Shown one piece after another: positions 1-8,615 of a stretch of DNA of 64,000 bases. A program made the translations under genes and the position numbers. The DNA is from Erysipelotrichaceae bacterium (GTDB taxonomy: Bacteria > Bacillota_I > Bacilli_A > Erysipelotrichales > Erysipelotrichaceae). Numbering within the stretch: the first letter of the stretch is position 1; every line of letters begins with the position of its first letter. Below the pieces are notes generated by a model that was given only the letters and a program-made list of their open reading frames with translations, searched no databases and was not told the DNA's origin. The stretch is from the NCBI GenBank assembly GCA_017404785.1, contig JAFRBQ010000010.1:21150-85149 (forward strand), written 5' to 3'.

Positions 1-409
1 AGCTCTGATAGAGTTCGCGATCACTGGTAAACATAAAGTAGTATCCATCATAGTATGTACCGGCAATGATCTGATCGTAGTAGTTTCCGACAAATTCATC
101 ACCTTCCTCATCTTTGAAACGGAATTCTTTATCCTTGTATGTCCAGTTAAGAATGTATGACTGGCCTGCGATCTCAATAGTACCGCTTCCATCAGGATCA
201 AGATGCAGTGTCTCGTTATTGAGTTCAAGCTTGTTTCCATCCTTATCCGAACACGAGAAAGCAAAATAATCACCACTGATGTCCGTCGTTACAACTATAT
301 TTTCGCTGTTTTCTTCTTTCTGTGGTTCAACTTCTTCCTTCTTCCCGCAGGCTGAACCTGCGATAAGAAGAATTAAAGACAAACTCACTAAAATAATCTT
401 TCTTTTCAT
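1..409 (-). CDS. Lipoprotein, 3' end beyond window edge
   Basis: The gene starts at 409 and runs off the left edge, so only about 136 N-terminal residues are visible. They show a type II signal peptide: basic start, hydrophobic residues 4-17, then GSAC with Cys21 as the probable lipidated residue. The lipobox is slightly off consensus. A Lys/Glu-rich linker follows, then a mature part rich in Asp, Gly and aromatic residues. A GAGGTAG ribosome site lies inside the end of the upstream lipoprotein gene, whose stop is 8 bases away, so this is the last visible member of a lipoprotein operon. No known domain was recognised; function unknown. It is an exported, membrane-tethered protein by inference. 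Confidence 0.75.
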   Translation of the reverse strand, partial: MKRKIILVSLSLILLIAGSACGKKEEVEPQKEENSENIVVTTDISGDYFAFSCSDKDGNKLELNNETLHLDPDGSGTIEIAGQSYILNWTYKDKEFRFKDEEGDEFVGNYYDQIIAGTYYDGYYFMFTSDRELYQS

Positions 410-417
410 TGTTGTAT

Positions 418-1698
418 CTACCTCGTAACTATCCACATGGCCGGTCTGACCCCGACATTATCAGCCGAAACATCAAAAGACATGAAAGCCCCGATATCGG
501 TTATTACGATTGCTCTGTTTTGCCTGTCACCCATCGTCCTGGTCCAGTAGTTGGCATAATGTCTGGTCGATGATTGATGATAGGTTGAAAAACCGACTGT
601 TGAATATCTGGTGAGCTGATCGCTTGGCCGGCACAGACGTCCTGAAGCGCCATAGCTCAGATCGATGCCGAATCTGTTCCAGGTCTCTGACCATTGTTTT
701 GGCCCGTTATCTTCATCCATGAAACTTGGATAATAGTCATCTTCTTCACCCAGATAGCTGATGACTTCACCTAGATCGAGTACAAACACTTTGTCATCAC
801 TGTCAGATCCGTTATCGACATTTTCTAAAGAATCATAGTCTATATAACTGTTTGGTCTGATGAAATACTCTTTCAGATAATCGCTGTATGATCTGTTTTC
901 CAGATGACTCGTTACGATCAGTTTCTTTTCTTCATTGGTAAAAACCGAATCAAAGAAAATGCCATTGAGATATTCTCTTAAAGAAGAGTCAACCCAATTT
1001 GTATTGCCTTCTTCGTTGAACCTGAAGGAATCTATGACATTGTCCGATAACAGCAGGATCCTGTCGTCCTGTTTATCAATGACTTTCCAGTAGATCGGAT
1101 CTGCCCCGTTTTCTTTACAGTTGTCCTGTTCAAGACGACCAAGAGCAGCATAATCACCGATCTCAAGATCTGACAGTTCCTTGAACCCGGTAGTACCGTT
1201 CAGGATGCCGTCTATATCTTCCCCGGATACTTCTTTGAATAATTCATATTCAAGATGCAGGATGCCATCTTCGATAAAACAGCTGTAGAACTGATCACCG
1301 ATTTTCGCGGCATTGTCATTAAAATAGATCTCGCATTCTTCTTCCTTTACATCAAATACCGGCAAGGAAAAACTCTTCCCATTGATGTCTTCAGCACTCT
1401 GCTCTGTAAAATCGACATTGACGCTTATGCCCTTACCGTTGCCATCTACTTTTATATAACGGGCAAAACGGAATGCCTCCAGAAAGAAAGGATAATCATA
1501 AGAATTGCCGTTATAAAAGACCTGGGGAACAACCAGTTCCCCATCGCCTTTAAGACTCTCTCCACCCTGATAAACAAAGTAACGCGAGTAATTAACAATT
1601 GGATCATCATCCTTGATAGAAGGAGTGATGTCGTCATTCTTTTTTTCGCAAGAGCATAAGATAAACAGAATAAAGATGACGATAAACAGTTTCTTCAT
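418..1698 (-). CDS. Lipoprotein with DUF6273-like domain
   Basis: This is a 426-residue exported lipoprotein: hydrophobic residues 4-14 followed by LCSC with Cys17 as lipidation site. Residues about 175-426 match the DUF6273 pattern known from Bacillota surface proteins. The pattern is a 'YWKVID' strand, a 'LLLSDNVID' strand, a 'WVDSSLREYLN' helix, an 'FTNEEKKLI' segment and a closing 'VRPAMWI'. The acidic linker has no cysteines beyond the signal region. Its start codon overlaps the stop of the upstream gene by one base (TAATG), implying translational coupling. It is a paralogue of the lipoprotein ending at 2616. The biochemical role of DUF6273 is unknown; a surface or binding role is only inferred. 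Confidence 0.85.
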   Translation of the reverse strand: MKKLFIVIFILFILCSCEKKNDDITPSIKDDDPIVNYSRYFVYQGGESLKGDGELVVPQVFYNGNSYDYPFFLEAFRFARYIKVDGNGKGISVNVDFTEQSAEDINGKSFSLPVFDVKEEECEIYFNDNAAKIGDQFYSCFIEDGILHLEYELFKEVSGEDIDGILNGTTGFKELSDLEIGDYAALGRLEQDNCKENGADPIYWKVIDKQDDRILLLSDNVIDSFRFNEEGNTNWVDSSLREYLNGIFFDSVFTNEEKKLIVTSHLENRSYSDYLKEYFIRPNSYIDYDSLENVDNGSDSDDKVFVLDLGEVISYLGEEDDYYPSFMDEDNGPKQWSETWNRFGIDLSYGASGRLCRPSDQLTRYSTVGFSTYHQSSTRHYANYWTRTMGDRQNRAIVITDIGAFMSFDVSADNVGVRPAMWIVTR

Positions 1699-2600
1699 TA
1701 TTTGAAGCTTATTGAATTGATAAATTTGTCGAAGCAGGTGTATGATTCTTCGCTGCGGCTTGAGAACCAGCCACTGGTATCACCGCTGTTTCTTATATTG
1801 TAGACATCGTTGTCATGTTCGATATAGTAGGAATATGGCTTTTCATTGGCACTGCTGACATAAGCCTTGTATGCAAGACCGTTGATCTCAACATCTTCAT
1901 AGGTATTGTCTGCAATCAGAATATCCGCAAAAGTCTTATTCTTGTCGACTCTGATCATGAAAGTAAAGTCTTCATTGCCTTCTTCACCATAATGCCATCC
2001 CACATTCTTTTCCATAAGATTGCCATTTGGATCTTCAGTAACTCTGCTTGTAGTCTTATATACTGAATGATCATCATCAAGCTGATAATTGAGTTCATCA
2101 AAAGTTGGTTCGTCCATGACTGTCGTTGTATTGCTGGTGAAAGAAACGCCACCCAGAAGTTCCTTCAGTTTTGTTCCGTCATCAACTTCCTTCATGGTCA
2201 TATCAACAACGTAAAGGTCTTCACCATTCTGGATAAAGCCCATGACGTCATTGCCATTGTTGAAACGATAGACAGTATAGCCGTTGATCTCATACTGTTC
2301 GAGGTTGTCAACATTTGTCATATCAGACAGTTTCTGAGCAGGCATGAAGCCTATAGTAATCGATTCTTCGTCTGAAAGATTGTAGACCAGATCCTTTTCA
2401 ACGATCTTGCCGTCAGTTGTTGCTTCGCAATATCTTTCAACGCTCACAAATTCTGCCGGTTTATTCATATGAAGTGCCATGACGTCATCATCTGCGATCG
2501 TCTTTGATGCGCTTCCGCCGCCGTTTCCTGAACCGCCTGCGCAGGCTGCCAGCATCATAGCCAGCATTACAAATAATACTAGTTTAATAATCTTCTTCAT
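1698..2600 (-). CDS. Lipoprotein of unknown function
   Basis: A 300-residue predicted lipoprotein: hydrophobic residues 4-16, lipobox LAAC with Cys20, then a Gly/Ser-rich spacer. The mature part is rich in Asp, Glu, Tyr and Val with repeated short hydrophobic strands, like a beta-rich extracellular domain. Two loosely similar halves seem present (around 45-145 and 155-300, each with an ITIGF or FTFMI strand and a 'YEINGYTVY' or 'VEINGLAYK' segment), suggesting an internal duplication. It sits between two DUF6273 lipoproteins, 15 bases after one and overlapping the next by one base, so it is probably co-expressed with them. No catalytic motif was seen. Confidence 0.8.
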   Translation of the reverse strand: MKKIIKLVLFVMLAMMLAACAGGSGNGGGSASKTIADDDVMALHMNKPAEFVSVERYCEATTDGKIVEKDLVYNLSDEESITIGFMPAQKLSDMTNVDNLEQYEINGYTVYRFNNGNDVMGFIQNGEDLYVVDMTMKEVDDGTKLKELLGGVSFTSNTTTVMDEPTFDELNYQLDDDHSVYKTTSRVTEDPNGNLMEKNVGWHYGEEGNEDFTFMIRVDKNKTFADILIADNTYEDVEINGLAYKAYVSSANEKPYSYYIEHDNDVYNIRNSGDTSGWFSSRSEESYTCFDKFINSISFK

Positions 2601-2615
2601 TTTCTAATCTCCTTG

Positions 2616-3836
2616 TTATTTTATTTTAATCCACATTGCCGGTCTTATAAATAGCGGCACGTATGTGAAGTAATTGAATACCTGACCATCACCGCTGATG
2701 TATGTGACTTCATTCCCAAATTTCTCATCGGCCTGTGAAAGCGTTCTGGTCATCCAGGCTCCGCCTCCGGTCCTGCTGTTGAAGTAGCCTGTTCCATTAT
2801 CCTGAACAGCCTTGGTCACATAAGCGATCCATTTTTCATTTCTTGGCATAACCGAGAAAGGATAATCAGTATCGGTGCTTGGTTCATTTGCTTCGCCAAA
2901 ATATTTTTCAACTTCCTGGAAAGAAAGCAAGAAGATCCTGTCATCGGTATCAGCTTCATCAGCCATGTTCTGTCTGGCAAGATCTGAATAAGTTGCTTCA
3001 CCCTTATCTTCAAAATCACCCCAGTATTTGAGCAGTTCTTCATTGGCTGCCTTGTTCTGATTGTGTGTCATCTCCATCATGGCAATCTCATCTTCACTGA
3101 AGCAGCTGAGGAAACCGGTCGGATCGTTCAGGAAAGCTCTTATGGAACTGTTTTCCCATGTCACGGCATCAAGGTTAGTCTGATCAGGATTGTGATTGAA
3201 TGAGAATGAATCGATCAGCTTGTCGCACAGAACAAACAATCTGTCGTCATCCTTATCAATAACCCGCCATTTGATCGGTTCGGTATGGTCATTGCCAGGC
3301 GACATCTCATATTCACCTAGTGCAATAAGATCGCCGATCTCGGCTTTATCAAAGTCGACGCAGTCATAGGCGCCGCGTTTGATTTTTGCCAGCATTTCTT
3401 CAGATACGTTTTCGAATACTTCATTGAAGACCGGATCATCTTCCGGGAACCAGAGTCTGTTTCCCTTCCTCTTATAATCCTTTTCGACTCCGTCTTTTGT
3501 GACCTTATTGGTTGTAAAGGATATCTCTACCGGATCTCTTCCGCCCATGTTGTAGTAGGTGCCCTTGCCATTTTCGTCAAGTTCAAGGTAGGCGATCTCG
3601 CCATAGTCAACTGTAGCCATTTCAATGATGTTGATCATGTTGCCATAGAAATCCTGAGTCATATTGAACTCTTCAACATATTCACCCTCATCATTGCCGA
3701 TATATCTCAAGACCCAGATACCGCTTGGTAATGTCTCTTCTTTTTTATCATTTCCGCCTCCATCTTCTTTGGATCCGCAGCCAAACAGCATCGTGGCCAT
3801 CAATAAAGACAGAAGTATCATAAAAAGTCTTTTCAT
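2616..3836 (-). CDS. Lipoprotein with DUF6273-like domain, paralogue of the 418-1698 gene
   Basis: A 406-residue lipoprotein. The reading frame stays open to 3893, but the start at 3836 is preferred: it has an AGGAGGG ribosome site eight bases upstream and opens directly into a signal peptide ending LFGC (Cys20). The DUF6273-like region covers about residues 140-406, with 'IKWRVIDKDDDRLFVL', an 'SSIRAFLND' helix, 'FSEDEIAMM' and a terminal 'IRPAMWIKIK'. These are the same landmarks as in the neighbouring paralogue, so the pair arose by duplication. It is the first gene of the lipoprotein run, 72 bases downstream of the LuxR-type regulator gene. Function unknown. Confidence 0.85.
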   Translation of the reverse strand: MKRLFMILLSLLMATMLFGCGSKEDGGGNDKKEETLPSGIWVLRYIGNDEGEYVEEFNMTQDFYGNMINIIEMATVDYGEIAYLELDENGKGTYYNMGGRDPVEISFTTNKVTKDGVEKDYKRKGNRLWFPEDDPVFNEVFENVSEEMLAKIKRGAYDCVDFDKAEIGDLIALGEYEMSPGNDHTEPIKWRVIDKDDDRLFVLCDKLIDSFSFNHNPDQTNLDAVTWENSSIRAFLNDPTGFLSCFSEDEIAMMEMTHNQNKAANEELLKYWGDFEDKGEATYSDLARQNMADEADTDDRIFLLSFQEVEKYFGEANEPSTDTDYPFSVMPRNEKWIAYVTKAVQDNGTGYFNSRTGGGAWMTRTLSQADEKFGNEVTYISGDGQVFNYFTYVPLFIRPAMWIKIK

Positions 3837-3887
3837 CTGAAAACCCTCCTCATTTTTAATTATGATGTTTTTTACAAGATTAAAAAA

Positions 3888-3903
3888 TGTCACAAATGTG
3901 ACA
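3888..3903 (-). promoter_or_regulatory. Perfect palindrome TGTCACA-N2-TGTGACA (terminator or operator)
   Basis: A perfect inverted repeat with 7-bp arms and a 2-bp centre lies between the LuxR-type gene and the first lipoprotein gene. Read on the minus strand it is followed by six T residues, so it could be a small intrinsic terminator of the regulator gene. Its position about 50 bases upstream of the lipoprotein start also suits an operator. The sequence alone does not separate the two readings. Confidence 0.5.
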
Positions 3904-3908
3904 AATAT

Positions 3909-5231
3909 TCATTTCCTGTAGACCAAAGCGATGAGACCAGCTCTGTTTGAGACGGAGCACTTATCATAGATCGAAGAGATATGTCTTTGTAAGGTGCGGC
4001 GGGAAATGAAGAGATCTTCAGCCATCTGTTCGACACCTATCTCTGGTTTCAGGAGTTCATAAAAGACATCTTTTTCTCTTTCAGTCAGTTTATATTTCTT
4101 AATGAATTTTTCTGTATCAGATTCCCTGTTTTCAGCCATCCTGCCTCTGTTTTCAAAAGCGATCAGAATCACGATCATGATTATGACGATTATATCGATG
4201 ATGATCTCAGTGAAAAGATCGAAACCTCTTTGATTGAACAGAGCCAGAAGAATACTTATGCCTCCATCCAGGATCCTGCCCATGCTTGCCCACAAAGACA
4301 GATATTTCTTGTTCAGACAGATCTTCCAGAAGATCAGATTGTAATATGAGATAAGCAGACCCAATTCCAGATAGAAGATGATCATGGAAAGATTCAGATA
4401 GGCTCTATTTGTAAGAAGGATCAAAGAGATAATAGAAAGAAGCGCCGCCATGAGTGCACAGAGCTGATCATAAGCTCCGGCAAACCGGTCGTGAAAATAA
4501 CCGAAACCAAGATAAGCTGCGATCAGAAACAGTCTTGGCCAGGTATAGATATTGATGGTCTGAAACTGTTCATTCGTGATGATCTGTTCCATTCTGTTGT
4601 CAAAACTGAAGACCAGAAAGATGATGCCTGTGACGATCATGACTGGAAGGATATCGGTCATTTTTACCTTCTGTGTTTCGAGAATGTTTTTGTCCAGATC
4701 AAAACGATCTCTGAAAAAGATCAGGAAGATCATCACCAGTACATCAATGACAAAAGTAAAGAAGATCTCAATGCCAATAAAGATCTGCAGAAACCACTGC
4801 AGGAATACGGCGATACTCATGGCGATACCCATGATCATTCCGGCTTCTGGATCATCCTGCAGTGAAAGAGCCATATAGGTATAGAAGAAACCGCCGAAAA
4901 AGCCCAGGAACAGTGAGACGATCGGAGCCAGTGTCATGAAGATCATTTCCGTTTTTATCAGAAAGATACTTAACAGAACGATCGTATTGATGATACCTGT
5001 ATAAAATGGAAATCGGCGTTTTCTGAAAACATCATAACAGATACCGTATAAGACAAAACCGAGCGTCACGCAGAACATGTCGACATAGTAAAGGGTGAGC
5101 TGGACCTGTGGGCCGACGATACCTGAGGCTTCCTGATTTATGGCGGTCAAAAGCGTCATATACATGAACATGTACAGAGCAAAACTGATGATCGTAAATC
5201 TCTTTTTATCATCTTTTAACATCATCTTCAT
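3909..5231 (-). CDS. Multi-pass membrane LuxR-type transcriptional regulator
   Basis: A 440-residue protein. Residues about 12-370 hold roughly ten to twelve hydrophobic segments with short charged loops, like an MFS-type sensor bundle. The last 65 residues form a LuxR/GerE helix-turn-helix: 'LTEREKDVFYEL', 'QMAEDLFISRRTLQRHIS', 'IYDKCSVSNRAGLIAL'. This matches the known class of one-component regulators with a membrane-embedded sensor and cytoplasmic DNA-binding tail. The input signal is unknown. It lies directly upstream of four co-oriented lipoprotein genes, which are the natural candidate targets (inference). Upstream lies the terminator of the pyrophosphatase gene, so it has its own promoter. 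Confidence 0.85.
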   Translation of the reverse strand: MKMMLKDDKKRFTIISFALYMFMYMTLLTAINQEASGIVGPQVQLTLYYVDMFCVTLGFVLYGICYDVFRKRRFPFYTGIINTIVLLSIFLIKTEMIFMTLAPIVSLFLGFFGGFFYTYMALSLQDDPEAGMIMGIAMSIAVFLQWFLQIFIGIEIFFTFVIDVLVMIFLIFFRDRFDLDKNILETQKVKMTDILPVMIVTGIIFLVFSFDNRMEQIITNEQFQTINIYTWPRLFLIAAYLGFGYFHDRFAGAYDQLCALMAALLSIISLILLTNRAYLNLSMIIFYLELGLLISYYNLIFWKICLNKKYLSLWASMGRILDGGISILLALFNQRGFDLFTEIIIDIIVIIMIVILIAFENRGRMAENRESDTEKFIKKYKLTEREKDVFYELLKPEIGVEQMAEDLFISRRTLQRHISSIYDKCSVSNRAGLIALVYRK

Positions 5232-5271
5232 TATAATTCATAACCCAGGCCATGTTGGCCAGACATAAAAA

Positions 5272-5296
5272 AGCTGTCATAAATGATATGACAGCT
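5272..5296 (-). terminator. Intrinsic terminator of the pyrophosphatase gene
   Basis: Perfect 10-bp stem (AGCTGTCATA with its complement), 5-base loop, then a run of T residues on the minus strand, 24 bases after the hppA stop. Confidence 0.9.
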
Positions 5297-5319
5297 CAGT
5301 TAGTTATATGTATTGTTTT

Positions 5320-7407
5320 TTACCTGAAGATCGAGAAAGTCAGGAACAGTGTCGAAAGCAAGGAAGCGATCAGAGATACAACAGTGATCTGCGTATTGAT
5401 CGAAGGACCGGCTGTATCCTTGAACGGGTCACCTACAGTGTCACCGACAACGGCTGATTTATGGGCTTCGGAGCCCTTGCCGCCTTCGTGTCCTGATTCA
5501 ACATATTTCTTCGCATTGTCCCATAAGCCACCGGCATTGGACATGAATAAAGCCAGAAGCAGACCACTGACGATGTTTCCCACCAGGAAACCGGCAATTG
5601 CGGATACACCACCGACAATACCGACAACGATCGTGGAAACGATCGCTACAGCGCCGGCCGGGATCAGTTCTCTGATCGCGCCATCCGCTGCGATCTCGAT
5701 ACAGCGTTTATAGTCAGGATCGGACTTGCCTTCCTTCAATCCAGGATTTTCAGAAAACTGACGATGGATCTCGGCAACCATTCTCTGAGCGTTGCGGTCA
5801 ACGCCAAGTATCAGGATGGCAGAGAAGACAGCCGGGATAGCCGCACCTGTCAGCATACCGAAGAATACCAGTGGATCCATGACGTCAAAACCGGTCACAC
5901 CGGCTACGCCAAGTTCGGCGGCAGCGGAGTTGACTTCGCTCATGAATGTACCCAATAAGGCAATGACCGTAAGTCCGGCTGCAGAAATCGAGAAACCTTT
6001 AGTAACGGCCTTGACAGTATTGCCGGCACTGTCGAGTTCATCGGTGATCTCAAGGACTTTATCGCCAAGACCACCCATTTCAGCCAGACCTCTGGCATTA
6101 TCGACGATCGGACCATAGGCGTCGTTGGAAACGATCATACCGACGATCGAAAGCATACCTACCGCAGCCATGGAAATGCCAAACAGAGCATATTCGCCAC
6201 TGCAGGTCGGATCGATGTTCTGACACAGACGGTAAGAGATCAGAGTCGAAATACCAGTACCGATCATCGCCGGCATGGTTGAAAGAAAACCATAGGAGAT
6301 ACCGGAAAGGATCGTAAAAGCCGGACCGGTATGTGAAGCGTGAGCTACATTGTGAACAGGCTTCTTGCTGTCATCAGTGAAGTAGTCGGTCGTGATACCG
6401 ATGATGACACCAACAAGTAAACCCAGGACACATGATGCCCAGATCTCAAAACGGAATTTGAATATAACGGTAGCCAAAGCTGTTAATACAGCGTAGATAC
6501 CGGTAGTTACATAAGTTGAAGAGTTGAGGGCTTTGGTCGGATTGCCATTCTTGCCGATCTTGGCAGTCATGACACCAAGGATCGAAGCCAACAGGCCAAG
6601 GGCTGCATAACAGAAGACTGTTGCGATATTGCCTTTGAACTGTGACATTCTATCCAGATTGGCTGCGATGACGATAGTGGCAGCCAAAGAAGCGACATTG
6701 GAGTCAAACAGGTCAGCACCCATACCGGCAACATCACCGACGTTGTCACCAACGTTGTCAGCGATAACAGCCGGGTTACGTGGATCATCTTCCGGAATGC
6801 CGAGCTCGACCTTGCCAGTCAGGTCAGCTGCGATATCGGCAGTTTTGGTGAAGATGCCGCCACCTACCTTGGCAAATAAAGCCAGTGAGCTTGCGCCGAA
6901 GCTGAAGCACAGGATGGCCTGTGGATCACCAAGAAGCATATATACAAGACAGACGCCGAGGTTGCAGGCGCCTACAACAGCCATACCCATGACAGCGCCT
7001 CCTCTGAAACCGGTCATGAAAGCAGGTTTGATGCCATCTCTTGCCGCATAGGCACAGCGTCCGTTGGCGATCGTTGCGACTTCAATACCGATCTTGCCGG
7101 CAAAAGCTGAAAACAGTGTACCGGCCAGATATGAGATCATCATGAAGATATTCTGTACTGAAAAGCCCTGCCAGATCGGTTTAGGTATCAGTGCACAGAT
7201 GATGATAGCTACCAGTCCGGCAAAACGGAACAGCAGTCCATACTGACGTCCCAGAAAGGCTCTGGCACCATCCTGGATCAGTTTGCCGACCTTTTCAATC
7301 TGGACATTTTCCTGTGGCTGTTTCTTTACCCACAGGTATAGCCATGCCGCATAGGCAAAGGCAAACAGTGAGATTACAATCCCCGCTACTTCCATTAAAA
7401 CAATCAT
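5320..7407 (-). CDS. hppA: Membrane-bound pyrophosphatase, K+-independent type (H+-translocating)
   Basis: A 695-residue integral membrane pyrophosphatase, normal family length, with about 15-16 hydrophobic segments. It hydrolyses PPi and pumps a cation across the cytoplasmic membrane. The substrate-site blocks are visible: 'GGGIFTKTADIAADL', the 'DNVGDNVGDVAGMGADLFD' acidic loop, and near the C terminus 'GDTVGDPFKDTAGPS'. The cation-dependence segment reads GNTVKAVTKGF. Family work shows Ala at the first key site in K+-dependent enzymes and Lys, with Thr three residues on, in K+-independent ones; this protein has Lys and Thr. The start has an AAGGGGG ribosome site. An inverted repeat sits just upstream in the leader. 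Proton pumping is inferred from subfamily. Confidence 0.93.
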   Translation of the reverse strand: MIVLMEVAGIVISLFAFAYAAWLYLWVKKQPQENVQIEKVGKLIQDGARAFLGRQYGLLFRFAGLVAIIICALIPKPIWQGFSVQNIFMMISYLAGTLFSAFAGKIGIEVATIANGRCAYAARDGIKPAFMTGFRGGAVMGMAVVGACNLGVCLVYMLLGDPQAILCFSFGASSLALFAKVGGGIFTKTADIAADLTGKVELGIPEDDPRNPAVIADNVGDNVGDVAGMGADLFDSNVASLAATIVIAANLDRMSQFKGNIATVFCYAALGLLASILGVMTAKIGKNGNPTKALNSSTYVTTGIYAVLTALATVIFKFRFEIWASCVLGLLVGVIIGITTDYFTDDSKKPVHNVAHASHTGPAFTILSGISYGFLSTMPAMIGTGISTLISYRLCQNIDPTCSGEYALFGISMAAVGMLSIVGMIVSNDAYGPIVDNARGLAEMGGLGDKVLEITDELDSAGNTVKAVTKGFSISAAGLTVIALLGTFMSEVNSAAAELGVAGVTGFDVMDPLVFFGMLTGAAIPAVFSAILILGVDRNAQRMVAEIHRQFSENPGLKEGKSDPDYKRCIEIAADGAIRELIPAGAVAIVSTIVVGIVGGVSAIAGFLVGNIVSGLLLALFMSNAGGLWDNAKKYVESGHEGGKGSEAHKSAVVGDTVGDPFKDTAGPSINTQITVVSLIASLLSTLFLTFSIFR

Positions 7408-7419
7408 AATTACCCCCTT

Positions 7420-7443
7420 ATATGTTTCTTTAAAAAAACATAT
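7420..7443 (-). promoter_or_regulatory. Inverted repeat in the leader of hppA, abutting the ribosome site
   Basis: ATATGTTT and AAACATAT arms separated by eight bases lie immediately upstream of the AAGGGGG ribosome site of hppA. The hairpin is AT-rich and weak. It may stabilise the messenger or affect ribosome access; no known riboswitch fold was recognised. Confidence 0.35.
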
Positions 7444-7560
7444 TCATAAAATGATTATTGTATTTGGATAAAACGCATACTCCTTTATTTTACTTTCTTG
7501 GTTTTCAAAAGGCAATTTAAAAACATCAGCTGGATTTTCAAAAAAATATCATCAATTTTA

Positions 7561-7580
7561 AAAGGCGCTCAGGCGCCTTT
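7561..7580 (-). terminator. Intrinsic terminator of the ROK kinase gene
   Basis: AAAGGCGC and GCGCCTTT arms with a tetraloop, 25 bases after the ROK stop codon. A short T tract follows on the minus strand. Confidence 0.8.
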
Positions 7581-7605
7581 GTGCTTTCTTTCTATTATCA
7601 ATTTA

Positions 7606-8499
7606 TCAGTTCAAAGTGTAGTTTATGAATGCACCGATCAGATTGGCATCATTGTAGAAGGCACATGGAACGATCTGTATATGCATCGGCAGATTCATGT
7701 GCCCCGCAGATGATTTGCTTATGACTTCGGCGAATTTTTCTCTGATCCTTTCGGTGACGATCGGCTGCTGACTGATACCGCCTCCGATAGCGATCTTCTC
7801 GAGATCAAGCAGCCAGGATAGATTGTAGATCTGGACGGCAATATTTGTACACAGTTCATCGAATGCTTCTTCAGCAAGAGGATCATCCGGAAGTCTCTTG
7901 AAGAATTCTCTTCCGCTGATCAGCTCTTCGCTTCCGCACTTCTTTGCGTAGTTAATCAGCATGGCCCTGGTCGAACATGACTCAGCCATGACGGCATCCT
8001 TCTGATCATATTGATCGGCTTTTGTGATCACAAAACTGAATTCACCGGCCCTGAAATGAGTACCTCTGACGATCTTTGAATCAATGATGAGCCCGCCGCC
8101 TACTCCTGTGCCAATGATGAAGACTGCTGCATTTTCACAACCCTTTAAGGAACCTCTATAGTATTCGGCCAGAATAGCTGCCTTGGCATCATTCTCCAGA
8201 ACGATCTTGCAGCCGCATCTTTCCTGAAGGAGCTTTCCAACATCCGTTCCATGATTATACAATAGACCACCACCGCCATTGCAGCGTCCGTTTTTTACAT
8301 CGATAAAACCGGGAAGACACATCGCAATTCCTTCAACTTCATCCTTATGCTTTTCATAGATGCCATAGATCACATCCGAAAACTGTTCAAAGGTATCCAT
8401 TGGCGTTGGAACATAGCCTTTATCAGTAAAGTTCATTTTTTCATCGGCTACAGCATATTTTATCTCTGTTCCGCCTACATCAAAGGTCAGTAATTTCAT
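7606..8499 (-). CDS. ROK-family sugar kinase
   Basis: A 297-residue cytoplasmic ROK kinase. The start at 8499 is chosen because it has a GGAGGG site and opens directly with the ATP-binding block 'LLTFDVGGTEIKYAV' (Asp7-Lys14). The catalytic 'ENDAKAA' (Asp104) and second phosphate block 'GTGVGGG' (130-136) are present, with 'IAIGGGIS' near the C terminus. The CxCGxxGCxE zinc motif of typical glucokinases and NagC-type proteins is absent, as in the BglK/NanK-like branch. There is no N-terminal helix-turn-helix, so it is an enzyme, not a repressor. The sugar cannot be deduced; no sugar transporter or glycosidase lies nearby. It is divergent from the phosphorylase gene at 8616. Confidence 0.85.
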   Translation of the reverse strand: MKLLTFDVGGTEIKYAVADEKMNFTDKGYVPTPMDTFEQFSDVIYGIYEKHKDEVEGIAMCLPGFIDVKNGRCNGGGGLLYNHGTDVGKLLQERCGCKIVLENDAKAAILAEYYRGSLKGCENAAVFIIGTGVGGGLIIDSKIVRGTHFRAGEFSFVITKADQYDQKDAVMAESCSTRAMLINYAKKCGSEELISGREFFKRLPDDPLAEEAFDELCTNIAVQIYNLSWLLDLEKIAIGGGISQQPIVTERIREKFAEVISKSSAGHMNLPMHIQIVPCAFYNDANLIGAFINYTLN

Positions 8500-8615
8500 A
8501 GAGTCCCTCCAGTGATAAATATCTCTTAATTCAATTATACTTGAACATATATTAATTATCTGGATCCTCAGCTTAACAAGTATCATATAATTTATTTATA
8601 AGGACGGACCAGATA

